Assembly: GCF_011009015.1 (NCBI RefSeq)
Contig: NZ_CP048878.1
Coordinates: 432,501-496,500 of the forward strand
From: Spartinivicinus ruber
Lineage (GTDB): Bacteria; Pseudomonadota; Gammaproteobacteria; Pseudomonadales; Zooshikellaceae
DNA length: 64,000 bases
Reading direction: 5' to 3'
Numbering within the stretch: position 1 is the first letter of the stretch; every line of letters begins with the position of its first letter. Position numbers and translations under genes: made by a program. Shown here piece by piece: positions 36,097 through 48,875 of the stretch. The notes below the pieces were generated by a model. It was not told the origin of the DNA. It saw nothing but the letters and a program-made list of their open reading frames with translations, and did no database searches.

Positions 36097-38691
36097 ATGG
36101 CAAAACTAGCCAAAAAGAAAAAACAATCATCGGCTAACAATATTGCAAGTGAAGGGAAGTTAAATACCAGTCAGAAAAGCTCTACACAGTTTGCCTTTCT
36201 TGCAGGTGCCATTAGTTTGGCTGCCACTTTAATTAGCTTAGTTGTGATTTATGTTGGATTTATTCAACAAGGCAATAATAGTTATCAAAAAAGCATTGCC
36301 AATGAACAGCTACAGCAATACCAGTCCTTAACTAATAGTTACATGGCTCAATTAAGCCAGCAACTGTCGGCTATTGGAAGCTTGCCAGATGTTGCCGAAA
36401 AAGCCCAGCAGCAAGATCATGCAGGGCTTAATGAATTGGTTAATAATCTGTCAAAAATAATTCCTGGTGGCATTCAACTTAACTATCGGATAAAGGGTAG
36501 TAGTGACCTCAGCAATAATGGCTCATTGCCACTAAACTTTGCTGCACGTGATTTAGCCAATAAAGCTGAAGCTAGCCAAGAAGTCTTTCCTGAGTTTCAT
36601 CAGGTGCAAAATCGACCAGTGATTTTCCATGCCGCTGCAATTAGGCGGGGTAGTCAAGTATTAGGTTCGTTAGTGGCTGCGGTTGAAAAAGGAACCTTAG
36701 AAAATGCGCTATTAAAAGACAAGCAGGCACCTAAAGGGCAAATTAAGCTAGTGCAAAGTTTTAGGGGTATAGCTACCGAAATTACTAATTTTGGTAAAGC
36801 GACCAGTGATGATCCATTCACTCTAAGTACTGCAAACCCCTTATGGAAATTAGAGTTTCGACCAGGTGACGAGGTTAGCGACAATGCTCCTAATTCACTG
36901 CTGGTTTTGATAGTGGCCGCATTAATTAGCATAGTTGGTATTATTGTGGCGACGATTGTTGTACAAAAACAACAGAGTACTGCTGAGCAGGCAGATACAG
37001 GTACTTTGTTGGATTATATTGAGGCGTTGTTAAAACGTCCCAATACACCTGATGCGGCTTATAAATTGGAACTGTTCTCCAATCTAGCAATCAGTCTTAA
37101 AGATCTATTAAAGTCCAATATTAGTAAAGCCAAGCCTGAAGAGTCTGCTCAAGTAACAACTGAGGTTGCAGCGGAGAGCAATGAGCAAAGTCAGGATAAA
37201 GAAGAGCTGGCTGACTTTGATTTCACTAATCCACTCTTTCAACACGGTACCCTGGATATTGAAATGATTGATGAAGAGCAGATGGATGAAAAAGTCAGTA
37301 GTGATTCTGCTGAAACTGAAGTGCCAGTAAGTATCTTTCGAGCATACGACATTCGAGGAGTAGTGGGAGAGACCTTATCTATAGAAACAGCAGAGCTGAT
37401 TGGTAAAGCGATAGGAAGTGAAGCATTAGCTGCAAATGAACAGTGTGTCATGGTGGGAGCTGATGGCCGGCTATCTTCCCCTGACATCAGTGAGCAGTTG
37501 ATCAAAGGTATTCTTTCTACAGGGGCAAATGTTATTGATGTTGGCATGGTGCCAACGCCCCTGGTGTATTTTGCTACCAATATTCTTGATGACAGTAATA
37601 CCGGCGTGATGGTGACAGGCAGCCATAATCCGCCAAATTACAACGGTTTTAAAATAGTAATTGGTGGAAAAACCCTGGCGAATGAAGAGATTCAAAATCT
37701 ATATCAGCGGATTGTGAGCAACGACTTTAACTCAGGCCAAGGGCAGCGCCAAGCCATTGATATCGTTGAAAGCTACATTGAGCGGGTACGAGATGATATT
37801 GGTATTGCCAAGCCGTTAAAAGTGGTTGTGGATTGTGGTAATGGAGTGGCGGGAGAAATAGCGCCCAGGCTATTAGAAGAGCTTGGGTGTGAGGTAACCC
37901 CCCTATATTGTGAGGTAGATGGTAACTTCCCTAACCATCACCCAGATCCAGGTAAGCCAGAAAACCTGGAAGACCTAATCACTATGGTAAAAGAAACGGG
38001 GGCTGACTTAGGGTTAGCATTTGATGGTGATGGTGATCGGGTTGGTGTAGTCACTGAAACAGGCAAGGTTATTTACCCTGATCGGTTGATGATGTTATTT
38101 GCTAAGGATGTAGTATCTCGAAATCCCGGCGCTGATGTTATTTTTGATGTGAAATGTACCCGTAAACTTACCAGTTTAATTAGTGGCTATGGTGGCCGCC
38201 CAATTATGTGGAAAACAGGTCACTCATTGATTAAGGCCAAAATGAAAGAAACTGGTGCATTATTGGCTGGTGAAATGAGTGGTCACATTTTCTTTAAAGA
38301 GCGTTGGTATGGTTTTGATGATGGAATATACAGCGCTGCACGTTTACTGGAAATTATCAGTACTGATAATCGCTCTGTAGATGCTATTTTCAGTGCATTT
38401 CCAGAAGGGGTTAGCACGCCAGAAATTAATATTGAAGTTACCGATGAAAGCAAGTTTGAAATAGTAAAAAAACTGGCTGAAGAAGGTAATTTTGGTAAAG
38501 GAACAATTACTGATATTGATGGGGTGCGAGTTGATTTTCAATCTGGCTGGGGTTTGGTCAGGGCATCTAATACGACACCTATGTTGGTATTACGTTTTGA
38601 GGCGGATACTAATGAGCTACTGAAAAAAATTCAGTCTTTATTCAAAAAACAATTGTTGGCCGTTGCGCCAGAGATTAGTATTCCTTTCTAA
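36097..38691 (+). CDS. algC: Phosphomannomutase/phosphoglucomutase AlgC with N-terminal membrane-sensor extension
   Basis: 864 residues in two parts. N-terminal ~410: Lys-rich start, transmembrane helix (~30-52), a ~210-residue periplasmic region, second transmembrane helix (~268-290) and an acidic linker. C-terminal ~455: complete alpha-D-phosphohexomutase with FRAYDIRGVVGETL, phospho-Ser loop VMVTGSHNPPNYNGFK (Ser near residue 509), metal loop AFDGDGDRVGV and C-terminal GWGLVRASNTTPMLVLRFEA. Makes mannose-1-P and glucose-1-P for polysaccharides and LPS. A long AlgC form is also annotated in pseudomonads, so the fusion is not unique; the role of the periplasmic part is unknown. Confidence 0.93.
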   Translation: MAKLAKKKKQSSANNIASEGKLNTSQKSSTQFAFLAGAISLAATLISLVVIYVGFIQQGNNSYQKSIANEQLQQYQSLTNSYMAQLSQQLSAIGSLPDVAEKAQQQDHAGLNELVNNLSKIIPGGIQLNYRIKGSSDLSNNGSLPLNFAARDLANKAEASQEVFPEFHQVQNRPVIFHAAAIRRGSQVLGSLVAAVEKGTLENALLKDKQAPKGQIKLVQSFRGIATEITNFGKATSDDPFTLSTANPLWKLEFRPGDEVSDNAPNSLLVLIVAALISIVGIIVATIVVQKQQSTAEQADTGTLLDYIEALLKRPNTPDAAYKLELFSNLAISLKDLLKSNISKAKPEESAQVTTEVAAESNEQSQDKEELADFDFTNPLFQHGTLDIEMIDEEQMDEKVSSDSAETEVPVSIFRAYDIRGVVGETLSIETAELIGKAIGSEALAANEQCVMVGADGRLSSPDISEQLIKGILSTGANVIDVGMVPTPLVYFATNILDDSNTGVMVTGSHNPPNYNGFKIVIGGKTLANEEIQNLYQRIVSNDFNSGQGQRQAIDIVESYIERVRDDIGIAKPLKVVVDCGNGVAGEIAPRLLEELGCEVTPLYCEVDGNFPNHHPDPGKPENLEDLITMVKETGADLGLAFDGDGDRVGVVTETGKVIYPDRLMMLFAKDVVSRNPGADVIFDVKCTRKLTSLISGYGGRPIMWKTGHSLIKAKMKETGALLAGEMSGHIFFKERWYGFDDGIYSAARLLEIISTDNRSVDAIFSAFPEGVSTPEINIEVTDESKFEIVKKLAEEGNFGKGTITDIDGVRVDFQSGWGLVRASNTTPMLVLRFEADTNELLKKIQSLFKKQLLAVAPEISIPF

Positions 38692-38885
38692 CTCCTTACT
38701 TACCCAGGCACACGCTGCAGGTGGTGTCTAGTGCTGAAAAAGTGTGTGACTGGGATCGACAGAATGGCAGCAACTATCTTATAGTGTTTTTTTAATAGTC
38801 TAAAAGCGCACTTTTTAGCCGTTTACGACAACTAATTGAATCTATTTCACATTGCAAGCTTGTAACAAATCACATGCTGCGATAA

Positions 38886-39872
<987 letters not shown>

Positions 39873-40006
39873 CCTGGACTGTTGCTGCTGTTTTGCAGCA
39901 GTCTTAAAAGGCTAGCAACTATCAGGATTAACCCTGTCAGGGATAATGGATAGCAAGACACCTCACCATGAAAAACACAAACTAATAATGTAGAAATAAG
40001 GTGATA

Positions 40007-40603
40007 ATGGATAAGACAAGAAAAACCTCGCGCAAAGAACAAATTCTTCAAGCCTTGGCAACTATGTTAGAAACCAGTCCAGGAGCGAGGATAACGACAT
40101 CAAAGTTAGCTAAGGAAGTTGGGGTTTCGGAAGCAGCGCTTTATCGGCATTTCCCCAGCAAAGCGAAGATGTTTGAAGGGTTGATAGAGTTTATTGAGGA
40201 GACGATTTTTTCTCGCATTAATTTAATTGTGAATGAAGAACAAACGGCAATCAGACGTTGTGAAAAAATATTAAGCATGTTGCTGGCGTTTGCTGAAAAG
40301 AATCCAGGTATAACTAGAATCTTAACGGGGGATGCGTTAGCGGGTGAAACAGCACGGTTAAGAAATAGAGTCATTCAGCTATTTGATCGGTTGGAAACTC
40401 AGCTTAAACAAATTATTCGTGAAGCGGAAGTGAGAGAAGGGCTGCGTACCAACCTAACATTAACGGGTGGAGCGAACTTATTGCTAGCCTCAGCAGAAGG
40501 GCGAATCAGCCAATATGTGCGCAGTGAGTTCAAGCGCCCGCCTACTGAGTATTGGTCAGATCAATGGCCGCTGTTAGCCAGTGCGGTATTTAAAAGCGAA
40601 TAG
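40007..40603 (+). CDS. slmA: Nucleoid occlusion factor SlmA
   Basis: 198-residue TetR-fold protein. HTH region [32 protein letters not shown] (two pieces) matches SlmA closely, and the C-terminal region has the family's [16 protein letters not shown]. It binds SBS sites on DNA and blocks FtsZ ring assembly over the nucleoid. ATG at 40007 chosen over a GTG two codons upstream because AAGGTG sits just before it. Between argB and pyrE as in E. coli and pseudomonad relatives. Confidence 0.93.
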   Translation: MDKTRKTSRKEQILQALATMLETSPGARITTSKLAKEVGVSEAALYRHFPSKAKMFEGLIEFIEETIFSRINLIVNEEQTAIRRCEKILSMLLAFAEKNPGITRILTGDALAGETARLRNRVIQLFDRLETQLKQIIREAEVREGLRTNLTLTGGANLLLASAEGRISQYVRSEFKRPPTEYWSDQWPLLASAVFKSE

Positions 40604-40637
40604 TTGATTATTAATTCGCTTACATGCTACTCAAAAC

Positions 40638-40672
40638 AAAAGGGACTTTTGTTTGGTTCAGAAGTCCCTTTT
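40638..40672. terminator. Bidirectional terminator between slmA and the DUF4124 gene
   Basis: Perfect 11-bp inverted repeat AAAAGGGACTT/AAGTCCCTTTT (40638-40648, 40662-40672) with a 13-base loop between convergent genes. Confidence 0.8.
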
Positions 40673-40767
40673 CTGGTTTGATATCTATATTCGTTCTTGT
40701 CGGTACTATCAAATAATTTTCTAACCTATCTCTGTTCCATAATTTGTAAAAATATCCAACACCTTTC

Positions 40768-41769
40768 TTATCGCTTTTGCAGGGCAATCTTTTCGTCATT
40801 AAATTGAACTGTTAATTTATTTTTTTTGTAAGACGTAAGGTTTATATAAAAAGTTTTGCCTTGTTTTGAAGTGGTTACAGTGCCTGTTTTGTCAGTATTT
40901 TGTTCTGTATTTACATTAAAAATTAGCTGGCTTTGATTGCGTAAGTGCCATTTTCCAGCAAATAGCAGTTTTTCACCTGTTGTCATTTTTTTCATCCAGG
41001 TAAAGGTGCCTCTTGGGCTGAGAATCCACTCATGCTTGTCTTCAGCTGCTTGGGTAGATTTCCAGATGCCTAGCAAGTCTTGTCTAGCCACTTTAACTTC
41101 GCTATCTGCTGAGGAGGCCGCTGCTGGCTGCTCTAAACCAAGAAGAACTCTCAGCCGGTTGGCATCATTAGCAAATTTGGCGTTGGTCTGTTCTTGCTCT
41201 TTTCGCTTTTCTTTAACTTGTTCTTGTAGGCCTGCAATTTCCTGTTCTTGCTCTTTGATAGAGTCTAACAGCTGTTTGGGTACGGTTCGGCCTGCCCTCT
41301 CAATATTGGCGGCTCTGGCCTGTTTTTCTGCTTTTTGGTTTTGTAAGCGTTGGATATTGCCTTGAATAACCCCAATGCGACCTTCGATTTCGTTGAGCTG
41401 CCGCACCTTGGCTCGCTCAACGTCTTTAACTGAACTGTAAAGTCGTAATAAAGTTTGGTCAGCCTGCTTTTGTTGTTCTTCTTGTTCGCGTTTTGCTTGC
41501 TCTAACAGCTCCTGTTGTTTTTTCTCCAGAATTTGCTCTTGGGTGAGCTCTGGAGGCACAACTTTTATTACGCGGCCCCTAGTATCAATAACCGTATAAC
41601 CTTTTTTTGCAAACCTAGGTGGTATACTACTATTGATAACTATTTGGCCTTGTTCATTTTTATACTTATAGAAGGTTCGCTTGTCCTCTGCCTCTACAGG
41701 GTTAGCGACTAGCTGAAAAGCCAGCGTAATAACAAGGCACCATTTTGAAAATTGCTGAGATACTTCCAA
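40768..41769 (-). CDS. Exported DUF4124 coiled-coil protein
   Basis: 333 residues: signal peptide ending VEAED, a DUF4124 N-terminal motif (TFYKYKNEQGQIVINSSIPP), a long charged coiled coil (~85-210, EKKQQELLEQAKREQEEQQK and further), and a C-terminal beta-rich lipocalin-like segment (~225-333, LLGIWKS...FAGKWHLRNQSQLIFNV). Likely periplasmic; function unknown. Proteins of this type accompany pyrE in related genera. It ends 22 bp from... upstream of pyrE's stop, on the same strand, so it lies downstream in the pyrE direction of transcription. Confidence 0.75.
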   Translation of the reverse strand: MEVSQQFSKWCLVITLAFQLVANPVEAEDKRTFYKYKNEQGQIVINSSIPPRFAKKGYTVIDTRGRVIKVVPPELTQEQILEKKQQELLEQAKREQEEQQKQADQTLLRLYSSVKDVERAKVRQLNEIEGRIGVIQGNIQRLQNQKAEKQARAANIERAGRTVPKQLLDSIKEQEQEIAGLQEQVKEKRKEQEQTNAKFANDANRLRVLLGLEQPAAASSADSEVKVARQDLLGIWKSTQAAEDKHEWILSPRGTFTWMKKMTTGEKLLFAGKWHLRNQSQLIFNVNTEQNTDKTGTVTTSKQGKTFYINLTSYKKNKLTVQFNDEKIALQKR

Positions 41770-41791
41770 TTCTATTGCCCTTTAGACTACA

Positions 41792-42439
41792 TCAGTTGTT
41801 TATGCCATAACGCAAGCGATAGGCGTCAATTGCCGTAGCATATTCCATAAATCTCTCATCGCGTTTAACAAAATCAATAATTTGTAACTGGTTCACAATG
41901 CTAAGCACAGGAATACCAAAGTCTTTTTCAACTTCTTGAATAGCAGACAGTTCACCTTTGCCTTTTTCTTGTCTATCTAAAGCAATTAACACGCCAGCAG
42001 GTTCAGCACCAGCGTCTTCAATAATAGACATGACCTCTCTTATAGCAGTACCTGCAGTAATTACATCATCGATAATCAGAACCTTACCTTTTAATGGTGC
42101 GCCTACTATTGTCCCTCCTTCGCCATGGTCTTTGGCTTCCTTGCGATTAAAAGCAAAGGGGAGGTCTCTACCATATTCATTAGCTAACGCAATTGCTGTG
42201 CTAGCAGCCAAGGGGATGCCTTTATAGGCGGGGCCAAAGATAACATCACAGGAGGGATTAGCTGACTGTAAAGCTGCTGCATAAAACTGGCCAAGCTGAG
42301 CAAGTGCCTCACCGGTGTTAAAAAGACCGGCATTAAAAAAATAAGGGCTAACCCGACCCGACTTGAGGGTGAACTGGCCAAATCGTAAGACATCGTGCTT
42401 GATAGCAAACTCTATGAAGGCTTGTTGATAACTTTCCAT
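41792..42439 (-). CDS. pyrE: Orotate phosphoribosyltransferase
   Basis: 215 residues. Converts orotate and PRPP to OMP in pyrimidine synthesis. [11 protein letters not shown] and the PRPP loop [16 protein letters not shown] are present, with [10 protein letters not shown] flexible loop. Divergent from crc, exactly as in Pseudomonas. Confidence 0.97.
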   Translation of the reverse strand: MESYQQAFIEFAIKHDVLRFGQFTLKSGRVSPYFFNAGLFNTGEALAQLGQFYAAALQSANPSCDVIFGPAYKGIPLAASTAIALANEYGRDLPFAFNRKEAKDHGEGGTIVGAPLKGKVLIIDDVITAGTAIREVMSIIEDAGAEPAGVLIALDRQEKGKGELSAIQEVEKDFGIPVLSIVNQLQIIDFVKRDERFMEYATAIDAYRLRYGINN

Positions 42440-42731
42440 AAGTATCCTAGGTTCTATCTTCCCCTTACTTAAAGCTTAGGCGGAAACAGGCACCTTTTGC
42501 ATAGTGATCGTGGCTTTAATTGGTAGGGGACAGTGAGAGTTAAAGACCATTGCCCAGCCTGTAATTTAGGCTGTCATGTTTAAACAGCAGTATTATGATG
42601 GCTGGCTACAAACATAGTTTAAGACTTTTGTAAAACCAGTGACTATCATTCAGTAATAAGGTGTTAATACGCTATTTTTGCTCAGGCAACATCTCGGGTA
42701 TCATACACTCTCCTTTGAAAAGGGGCTACGT

Positions 42732-43529
42732 ATGAGGATTATCAGCTTTAATTTAGAAGGTATTCAAAAGGCAAAGGAAAAGGGGTTTTTTACATGGGCG
42801 TCTCAACAAGATGCCGATATTATTTGTTTGCAAAATACCAATGCCGATGAGTACCAAATTGAGAGTAGTGAATTTAACCTAAATGGATATGAACCCTATT
42901 GCTTTTCTGCATCTGACACCACTAAAGGTGGGGTAGCTATTTATAGCCGAATTCCGCCTAAGGCAGTTATTAGAGGATTAGGGTTTGAGTTGGCAGATAA
43001 TTTGGGGTGTTATATTCAAGCTGATTTTGACAAAGTCAGTATTGCCAGCTTACTACTACCAGATGCTACTCCGCATCAAGTCGGAAGCCTAAATAATAAA
43101 CATAGCCAGGCAGATAAACAGCAATTTTTGGCGCAATATGCTGGTTATCTTGAAAAGCAAAAGCGCAAGCGACGAGAGTTTTTAATTTGTGGAAGCTGGT
43201 ATATTGCTCATCAAAAAGTAGATGTGGCTGACTGGCGAGCACAACAAGACAAGAGTGGTTTTTTGCCCGAGGAGCGTGACTGGCTCAGTTATCTAAATAA
43301 TGAAATCGGCTTGCTAGATACTTACCGAGAAGTGGACCGAGAAGCCGGTAAATATAGCTGGTGGTCATCTGATGAGGAAAAAGAGCAAAATAATGGTTGT
43401 CGCTATGATTACACGTTAGCTACCCAAGGTATGCGTCATACGGTGCTTAATGCTGGTATCTATATGGGACAGCTGTTTTCATGTCATGCACCAGTAATTG
43501 TTGACTATGATTGGGAGCTAAGGACTTAA
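42732..43529 (+). CDS. crc: Catabolite repression control protein Crc (nuclease-fold, catalytically degenerate)
   Basis: 265 residues from MRIISFNLEGIQ. Fold and order match exonuclease III, but the catalytic residues are replaced: LQNT where ExoIII has LQET (Glu to Asn), ICGSWYIAHQ where ExoIII has GDMN (Asp to Ser, Asn to Tyr), YDYTLAT for the RIDLLL Asp region, and FSCHAP for SDHAP (Asp to Cys). These same changes characterise Pseudomonas Crc (FLPEERDWL and KRKRREF segments are also shared), which aids Hfq in translational repression of catabolic mRNAs. Divergent from pyrE. The frame extends upstream to 42678 without better start signals. Confidence 0.92.
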   Translation: MRIISFNLEGIQKAKEKGFFTWASQQDADIICLQNTNADEYQIESSEFNLNGYEPYCFSASDTTKGGVAIYSRIPPKAVIRGLGFELADNLGCYIQADFDKVSIASLLLPDATPHQVGSLNNKHSQADKQQFLAQYAGYLEKQKRKRREFLICGSWYIAHQKVDVADWRAQQDKSGFLPEERDWLSYLNNEIGLLDTYREVDREAGKYSWWSSDEEKEQNNGCRYDYTLATQGMRHTVLNAGIYMGQLFSCHAPVIVDYDWELRT

Positions 43530-43547
43530 CGAGATATGAAGGTGTGA

Positions 43548-43578
43548 AGATGTAGAGGGGGTATCTCTACATCTTTTC
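43548..43578. terminator. Terminator between crc and rph
   Basis: Perfect inverted repeat AGATGTAGAG/CTCTACATCT (43548-43557, 43565-43574) followed by TTTT, between convergent genes. Confidence 0.78.
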
Positions 43579-43584
43579 AGGTGA

Positions 43585-44301
43585 CTATTCTGCCAGGCTT
43601 TGTCGCTGCAGCTCGATCAACTGGGCAATTCCCTGCTCTGCATAGTCCAGCATCTGGTTCATTTCGGCACGATTAAAGGGAGCACCTTCAGCAGTTCCCT
43701 GTACTTCTATTAACCCGCCACTTTCAGCCATCACCACATTCATATCAGTTTCGGCGTTAGAGTCTTCGATATAGTCTAGATCGAGAACGGGTTGCCCCTG
43801 ATAGACACCAACTGATATGGAGGCCACTAGTTGTTTCAGTGGGTCGGAGGTGAGTTTTTTATTCCGTTGTAAATAGCGGATAGCATCTACCATAGCAACA
43901 CAGGCGCCTGTAATAGATGCTGTGCGGGTGCCACCATCTGCCTGGATAACATCGCAATCCAGCTGAATAGTAAATTCACCTAGTTTTGTTAGGTCAATGG
44001 CGGCACGTAAGGAGCGACCAATTAACCGCTGAATTTCAAGGGTGCGTCCTCCTTGTTTACCTCGGGCGGCTTCTCTGCCCATCCGCTCATTAGTAGAACG
44101 GGGTAACATACCGTATTCTGCTGTCACCCAGCCTTGGCCCTGCCCTTTTAAAAAGCGTGGGACACCTTCCGTCACAGAAGCATTACAAATAACTTTGGTG
44201 TCACCAAACTCAATTAAAACTGAGCCCTCGGCATGTTTGGTATATTCTCGAGTAATTTTTACCGAGCGTAACTGATCAAATAATCTACCACTGGGACGCA
44301 T
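43585..44301 (-). CDS. rph: Ribonuclease PH
   Basis: 238-residue phosphorolytic 3'-5' exoribonuclease that trims tRNA 3' ends. Starts [20 protein letters not shown], with [28 protein letters not shown] (in two pieces) and [20 protein letters not shown]. Full length and intact, unlike the frameshifted E. coli K-12 gene. Divergent from yicC. Confidence 0.97.
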   Translation of the reverse strand: MRPSGRLFDQLRSVKITREYTKHAEGSVLIEFGDTKVICNASVTEGVPRFLKGQGQGWVTAEYGMLPRSTNERMGREAARGKQGGRTLEIQRLIGRSLRAAIDLTKLGEFTIQLDCDVIQADGGTRTASITGACVAMVDAIRYLQRNKKLTSDPLKQLVASISVGVYQGQPVLDLDYIEDSNAETDMNVVMAESGGLIEVQGTAEGAPFNRAEMNQMLDYAEQGIAQLIELQRQSLAE

Positions 44302-44538
44302 AAAAATTCCTTACCATTGACTAACAGGTGAATCAAAGCAAAAAGCAATGCTTTACGACACCCAATTGAAAAACTTGGCCAGTATTATATAGGAAGTGCA
44401 GAGTAGGATAAAAAGCAGTTAAACAGTAAAGCTATTTTCATGCTGATGTCTGTTAGTAATCTTTTCGCTGTATTAACTACTCTATAGTCGTATATTCAGG
44501 TTAAAATAACAATTTTAAAGCTAATTTGGGACGTTATC

Positions 44539-46027
<1,489 letters not shown>

Positions 46028-46169
46028 TGGCTGGTGATTAAGTAAACTGAGCGGCTATTTTTTATATTGGATGCCTTGAAAAGAGTACCTTAACAGAGGT
46101 TCTTAAGTTAAATTCAAGTTACTTGATACTGGGCTTTTTATTAATACTGGAATGAAAGTGGAGTAGGTC

Positions 46170-46409
46170 ATGGCTCGAGTTACTGTAGAAGATTGTCTTG
46201 ATAATGTGGACAACCGTTTTCAGTTAGTAATGGTTGCCACTAAGCGGGCTCGCCAACTTGCCACGGGTGGCAAAGATGCACTGTTAGATTGGGAAAACGA
46301 TAAGCCTACAGTCATGGCTTTAAGGGAAATTTCGGCTGGCTTAATCAAGCCAGATATGCTTGAAGAGCAAGAAAAGCAAGCTGATGGCCTTGGAGTCGAA
46401 AACGACTAA
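46170..46409 (+). CDS. rpoZ: RNA polymerase omega subunit
   Basis: 79 residues, [20 protein letters not shown] with [10 protein letters not shown], standard omega. Preceded by GGAG and located between gmk and spoT as in E. coli. Confidence 0.97.
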   Translation: MARVTVEDCLDNVDNRFQLVMVATKRARQLATGGKDALLDWENDKPTVMALREISAGLIKPDMLEEQEKQADGLGVEND

Positions 46410-46642
46410 TTTAATATCAACTTATGGCGACTGTTTGGTGTCTATTAATTAAGCCCTGTAAAAAAGGAGGGTGTCGCAACACTACAGTGCTCATGGCCTT
46501 TTGAACAGTCTCACAGTACATAATGGGCCCCAAAGCAAGAGAAGGGGCGCACAGCAGATAATGGGTCTAATGTGCAAATTAACCTTTTGGTTCAGTTGTG
46601 GTTGCTGCTGTCGTATTTTTGCAGAAAATCAGGAGGCGAGTA

Positions 46643-48757
46643 TTGCCAACCATTGATGCATTAGCTGAACGACTTTATACCTATCTTGACCGCAGTCAGA
46701 TTCACTGTGTTCGCAGGGCTTATTACTATGCGGAACAGGCGCACTTTGGCCAGCGCCGTCGCAGTGGCGAGCCTTATGTTACTCATCCCCTGGCGGTTGC
46801 TAATATTCTTGCCAATATGCACATGGACCATCAGAGCCTGATGGCGGCCATGCTTCATGATGTTATTGAAGATACTGCCATAGAAAAGCACGCAGTTGCT
46901 GAACAGTTTGGCGATACGGTAGGTGAGCTGGTAGATGGAGTGAGCAAGCTGACTCAAATGCATTTTGAGTCTAAAGCTGAACAGCAAGCCGAAAACTTCC
47001 AAAAGATGGCGTTGGCGATGGCCAAGGACATTCGGGTTATTTTAGTTAAGTTAGCTGATCGCTTGCACAATATGCGAACGCTAGGGGTGCTGCGCCCTGA
47101 TAAGCGTCGGCGCATTGCCAAAGAAACCCTGGAAATTTATGCTCCCATTGCTAATCGGTTGGGGATGAATAATATTCGGGTGGAGTTTGAGGAGCTTGGC
47201 TTCCAGGCTATGTATCCTCTCAGGTCCAACTTAATTCGTCAGGCTGTTATTAAAGCTAGAGGCAATCGCAAAGAACTGGTTAATAAAATCCAACATGCTG
47301 TTAGCACCCGGCTTGAAGAGCATGGGATTAAGGCAGATGTTATCGGCCGCGAAAAGCATCTTTATAGTATTTATAAAAAGATGCGTAACCAGCGTAAGTC
47401 TTTTTCTGAAATAATGGATGTGTATGCATTTCGGATTATTGTTAACAGTATAGATGACTGCTACCGAGTGCTTGGTGCAGTACATAATTTATACAAACCA
47501 TTTCCTGGCCGGTTTAAAGACTATATTGCTATTCCAAAAGCTAATGGCTATCAGTCATTGCATACGACATTATTTGGTATGCATGGGGTACCGATTGAAA
47601 TTCAAATCCGTACTCAGGAAATGGAAGACATGGCTAATAATGGTATTGCTGCTCACTGGTTGTATAAATCTGATGATGAAGCGTTAAATGGCAGCCATGC
47701 TCGAACTCGCCGTTGGCTGTCTGGTATGTTGGAATTACAAAAAAATGCGGGCAGCTCGTTAGAGTTTATTGAAAACGTAAAAATCGATCTTTTCCCAGAT
47801 GAAGTTTATGTATTTACACCTAAGGGCAATATTATGGAACTGCCCAAAGGAGCAACCCCTGTGGACTTTGCTTATGCTGTTCACACTGATGTAGGCAAGA
47901 CCTGTGTCGCCTGTCGTATAGACCGAAAATTAGCGTCGTTAAGTCAACCACTCCAAAGTGGCCAAACAGTTGAAGTTATTACAGCACCAGGTGCCCGACC
48001 TAACGCCACTTGGTTAAGTTTTGTAATTACAGGTAAAGCACGAGGCAATATCCGTCACTTCCTAAAACAGCAGCGAGTTTCAGAGTCTATTTCATTAGGC
48101 AAGCGTTTATTAAATAAAGCCCTTGCTAATTTTGATACCAATACAGATAAGCTCACCAAAGAGCAAATTAATAACTCTCTGAAAGAGTTTGGTTTTAAAT
48201 CCAAAGATGAGTTATTGCAGGATATTGGTTTAGGTAATCGAATGGCTTATCTGGTTGCCAGGCATTTAGCTGTGCAAGACGAAAAAACTCAACTGGAAAC
48301 CAGTGGTAAAGAGCAGCCATTGACTATCAGGGGAACAGAAGGGATGGTACTTAGCTTTGCCAAATGCTGTCACCCAATTCCAGGGGATCCGGTTGTGGGT
48401 CACGTTAGCTCTGGTCGTGGAATGGTTATTCATACCAATGCATGTCGTAATATCGTTGAAATAAGGCATAATCCTGAAAAGTGCCTCGATGTAGAATGGG
48501 ATAAAAATGTATCAGGTGAGTTTTCAGTTGAATTGAAAGTTGAACTGGAGCATCAGCGAGGCATAGTTGCAACGTTGGCAACAACTATTACCTCTACTGA
48601 CGCTAATATTGAAAAAATCAGTATGGAAGAAAGGGATGCCCAGTTTAGTATTATTCACTTGTTAATTAATGTGAATGACCGGGTGCATCTTGCCCGCACA
48701 ATAAAAAAACTACGTGCGATTAAAGGGGTTACCTCTATATCACGCATTAAAGGCTAA
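46643..48757 (+). CDS. spoT: Bifunctional (p)ppGpp synthetase/hydrolase SpoT
   Basis: About 704 residues. HD hydrolase domain with HPLAVANILA and LHDVIEDT, then LVKLADRLHNMRTL; synthetase domain with RFKDYIAIPKANGYQSLHTT; TGS domain (VYVFTPKGNIMELPKGATPV); C-terminal zinc-finger/ACT region (FAKCCHPIPGDPV). The intact HD motif distinguishes it from RelA. Start is TTG at 46643 (MPTIDALAERL), set by a strong AGGAGG at 46631-46636 and by agreement with Pseudomonas SpoT; an upstream ATG at 46598 would add 15 atypical residues. Follows rpoZ. Confidence 0.95.
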   Translation: MPTIDALAERLYTYLDRSQIHCVRRAYYYAEQAHFGQRRRSGEPYVTHPLAVANILANMHMDHQSLMAAMLHDVIEDTAIEKHAVAEQFGDTVGELVDGVSKLTQMHFESKAEQQAENFQKMALAMAKDIRVILVKLADRLHNMRTLGVLRPDKRRRIAKETLEIYAPIANRLGMNNIRVEFEELGFQAMYPLRSNLIRQAVIKARGNRKELVNKIQHAVSTRLEEHGIKADVIGREKHLYSIYKKMRNQRKSFSEIMDVYAFRIIVNSIDDCYRVLGAVHNLYKPFPGRFKDYIAIPKANGYQSLHTTLFGMHGVPIEIQIRTQEMEDMANNGIAAHWLYKSDDEALNGSHARTRRWLSGMLELQKNAGSSLEFIENVKIDLFPDEVYVFTPKGNIMELPKGATPVDFAYAVHTDVGKTCVACRIDRKLASLSQPLQSGQTVEVITAPGARPNATWLSFVITGKARGNIRHFLKQQRVSESISLGKRLLNKALANFDTNTDKLTKEQINNSLKEFGFKSKDELLQDIGLGNRMAYLVARHLAVQDEKTQLETSGKEQPLTIRGTEGMVLSFAKCCHPIPGDPVVGHVSSGRGMVIHTNACRNIVEIRHNPEKCLDVEWDKNVSGEFSVELKVELEHQRGIVATLATTITSTDANIEKISMEERDAQFSIIHLLINVNDRVHLARTIKKLRAIKGVTSISRIKG

Positions 48758-48760
48758 TAC

Positions 48761-48820
48761 CCTTCACGAATATTTTTTATGCTTTATTGTTAGCTTCGCC
48801 TAAAAAACTTCGTTTTGGGT
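48761..48820 (+). repeat. Dispersed intergenic repeat, copy B
   Basis: CCTTCACGAAT at 48761, a diverged middle, then TTGTTAGCTTCGCC; it continues into a second module ending CTTCGTTTTGGGT (to 48820) shared with copy A. Begins 3 bp after the spoT stop codon. Confidence 0.6.
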
Positions 48821-48875
48821 GTTAATTTCAACAATAAATTCATAGTTATAATTTAGAAAATGAATTGGAGTGAAC

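Noticed and set aside
36097-37330. algC N-terminal fusion as a novel sensor-mutase
   Set aside because: A long AlgC with the same layout is also annotated in pseudomonads, so the fusion is not new, though its role is unclear.
37239-37580. Minus-strand open frame inside algC
   Set aside because: Lies fully within the phosphomutase domain, whose frame is strongly supported by motifs; no start signal.
40937-41365. 142-codon plus-strand open frame antisense to the DUF4124 coiled-coil gene
   Set aside because: Cys- and Ser-rich translation without a ribosome binding site; it is the mirror of a Gln/Glu/Lys-rich coiled coil.
46471-46656. 61-codon frame between rpoZ and spoT
   Set aside because: GTG start without ribosome binding site, overlaps the spoT start region, and composition unlike real proteins.
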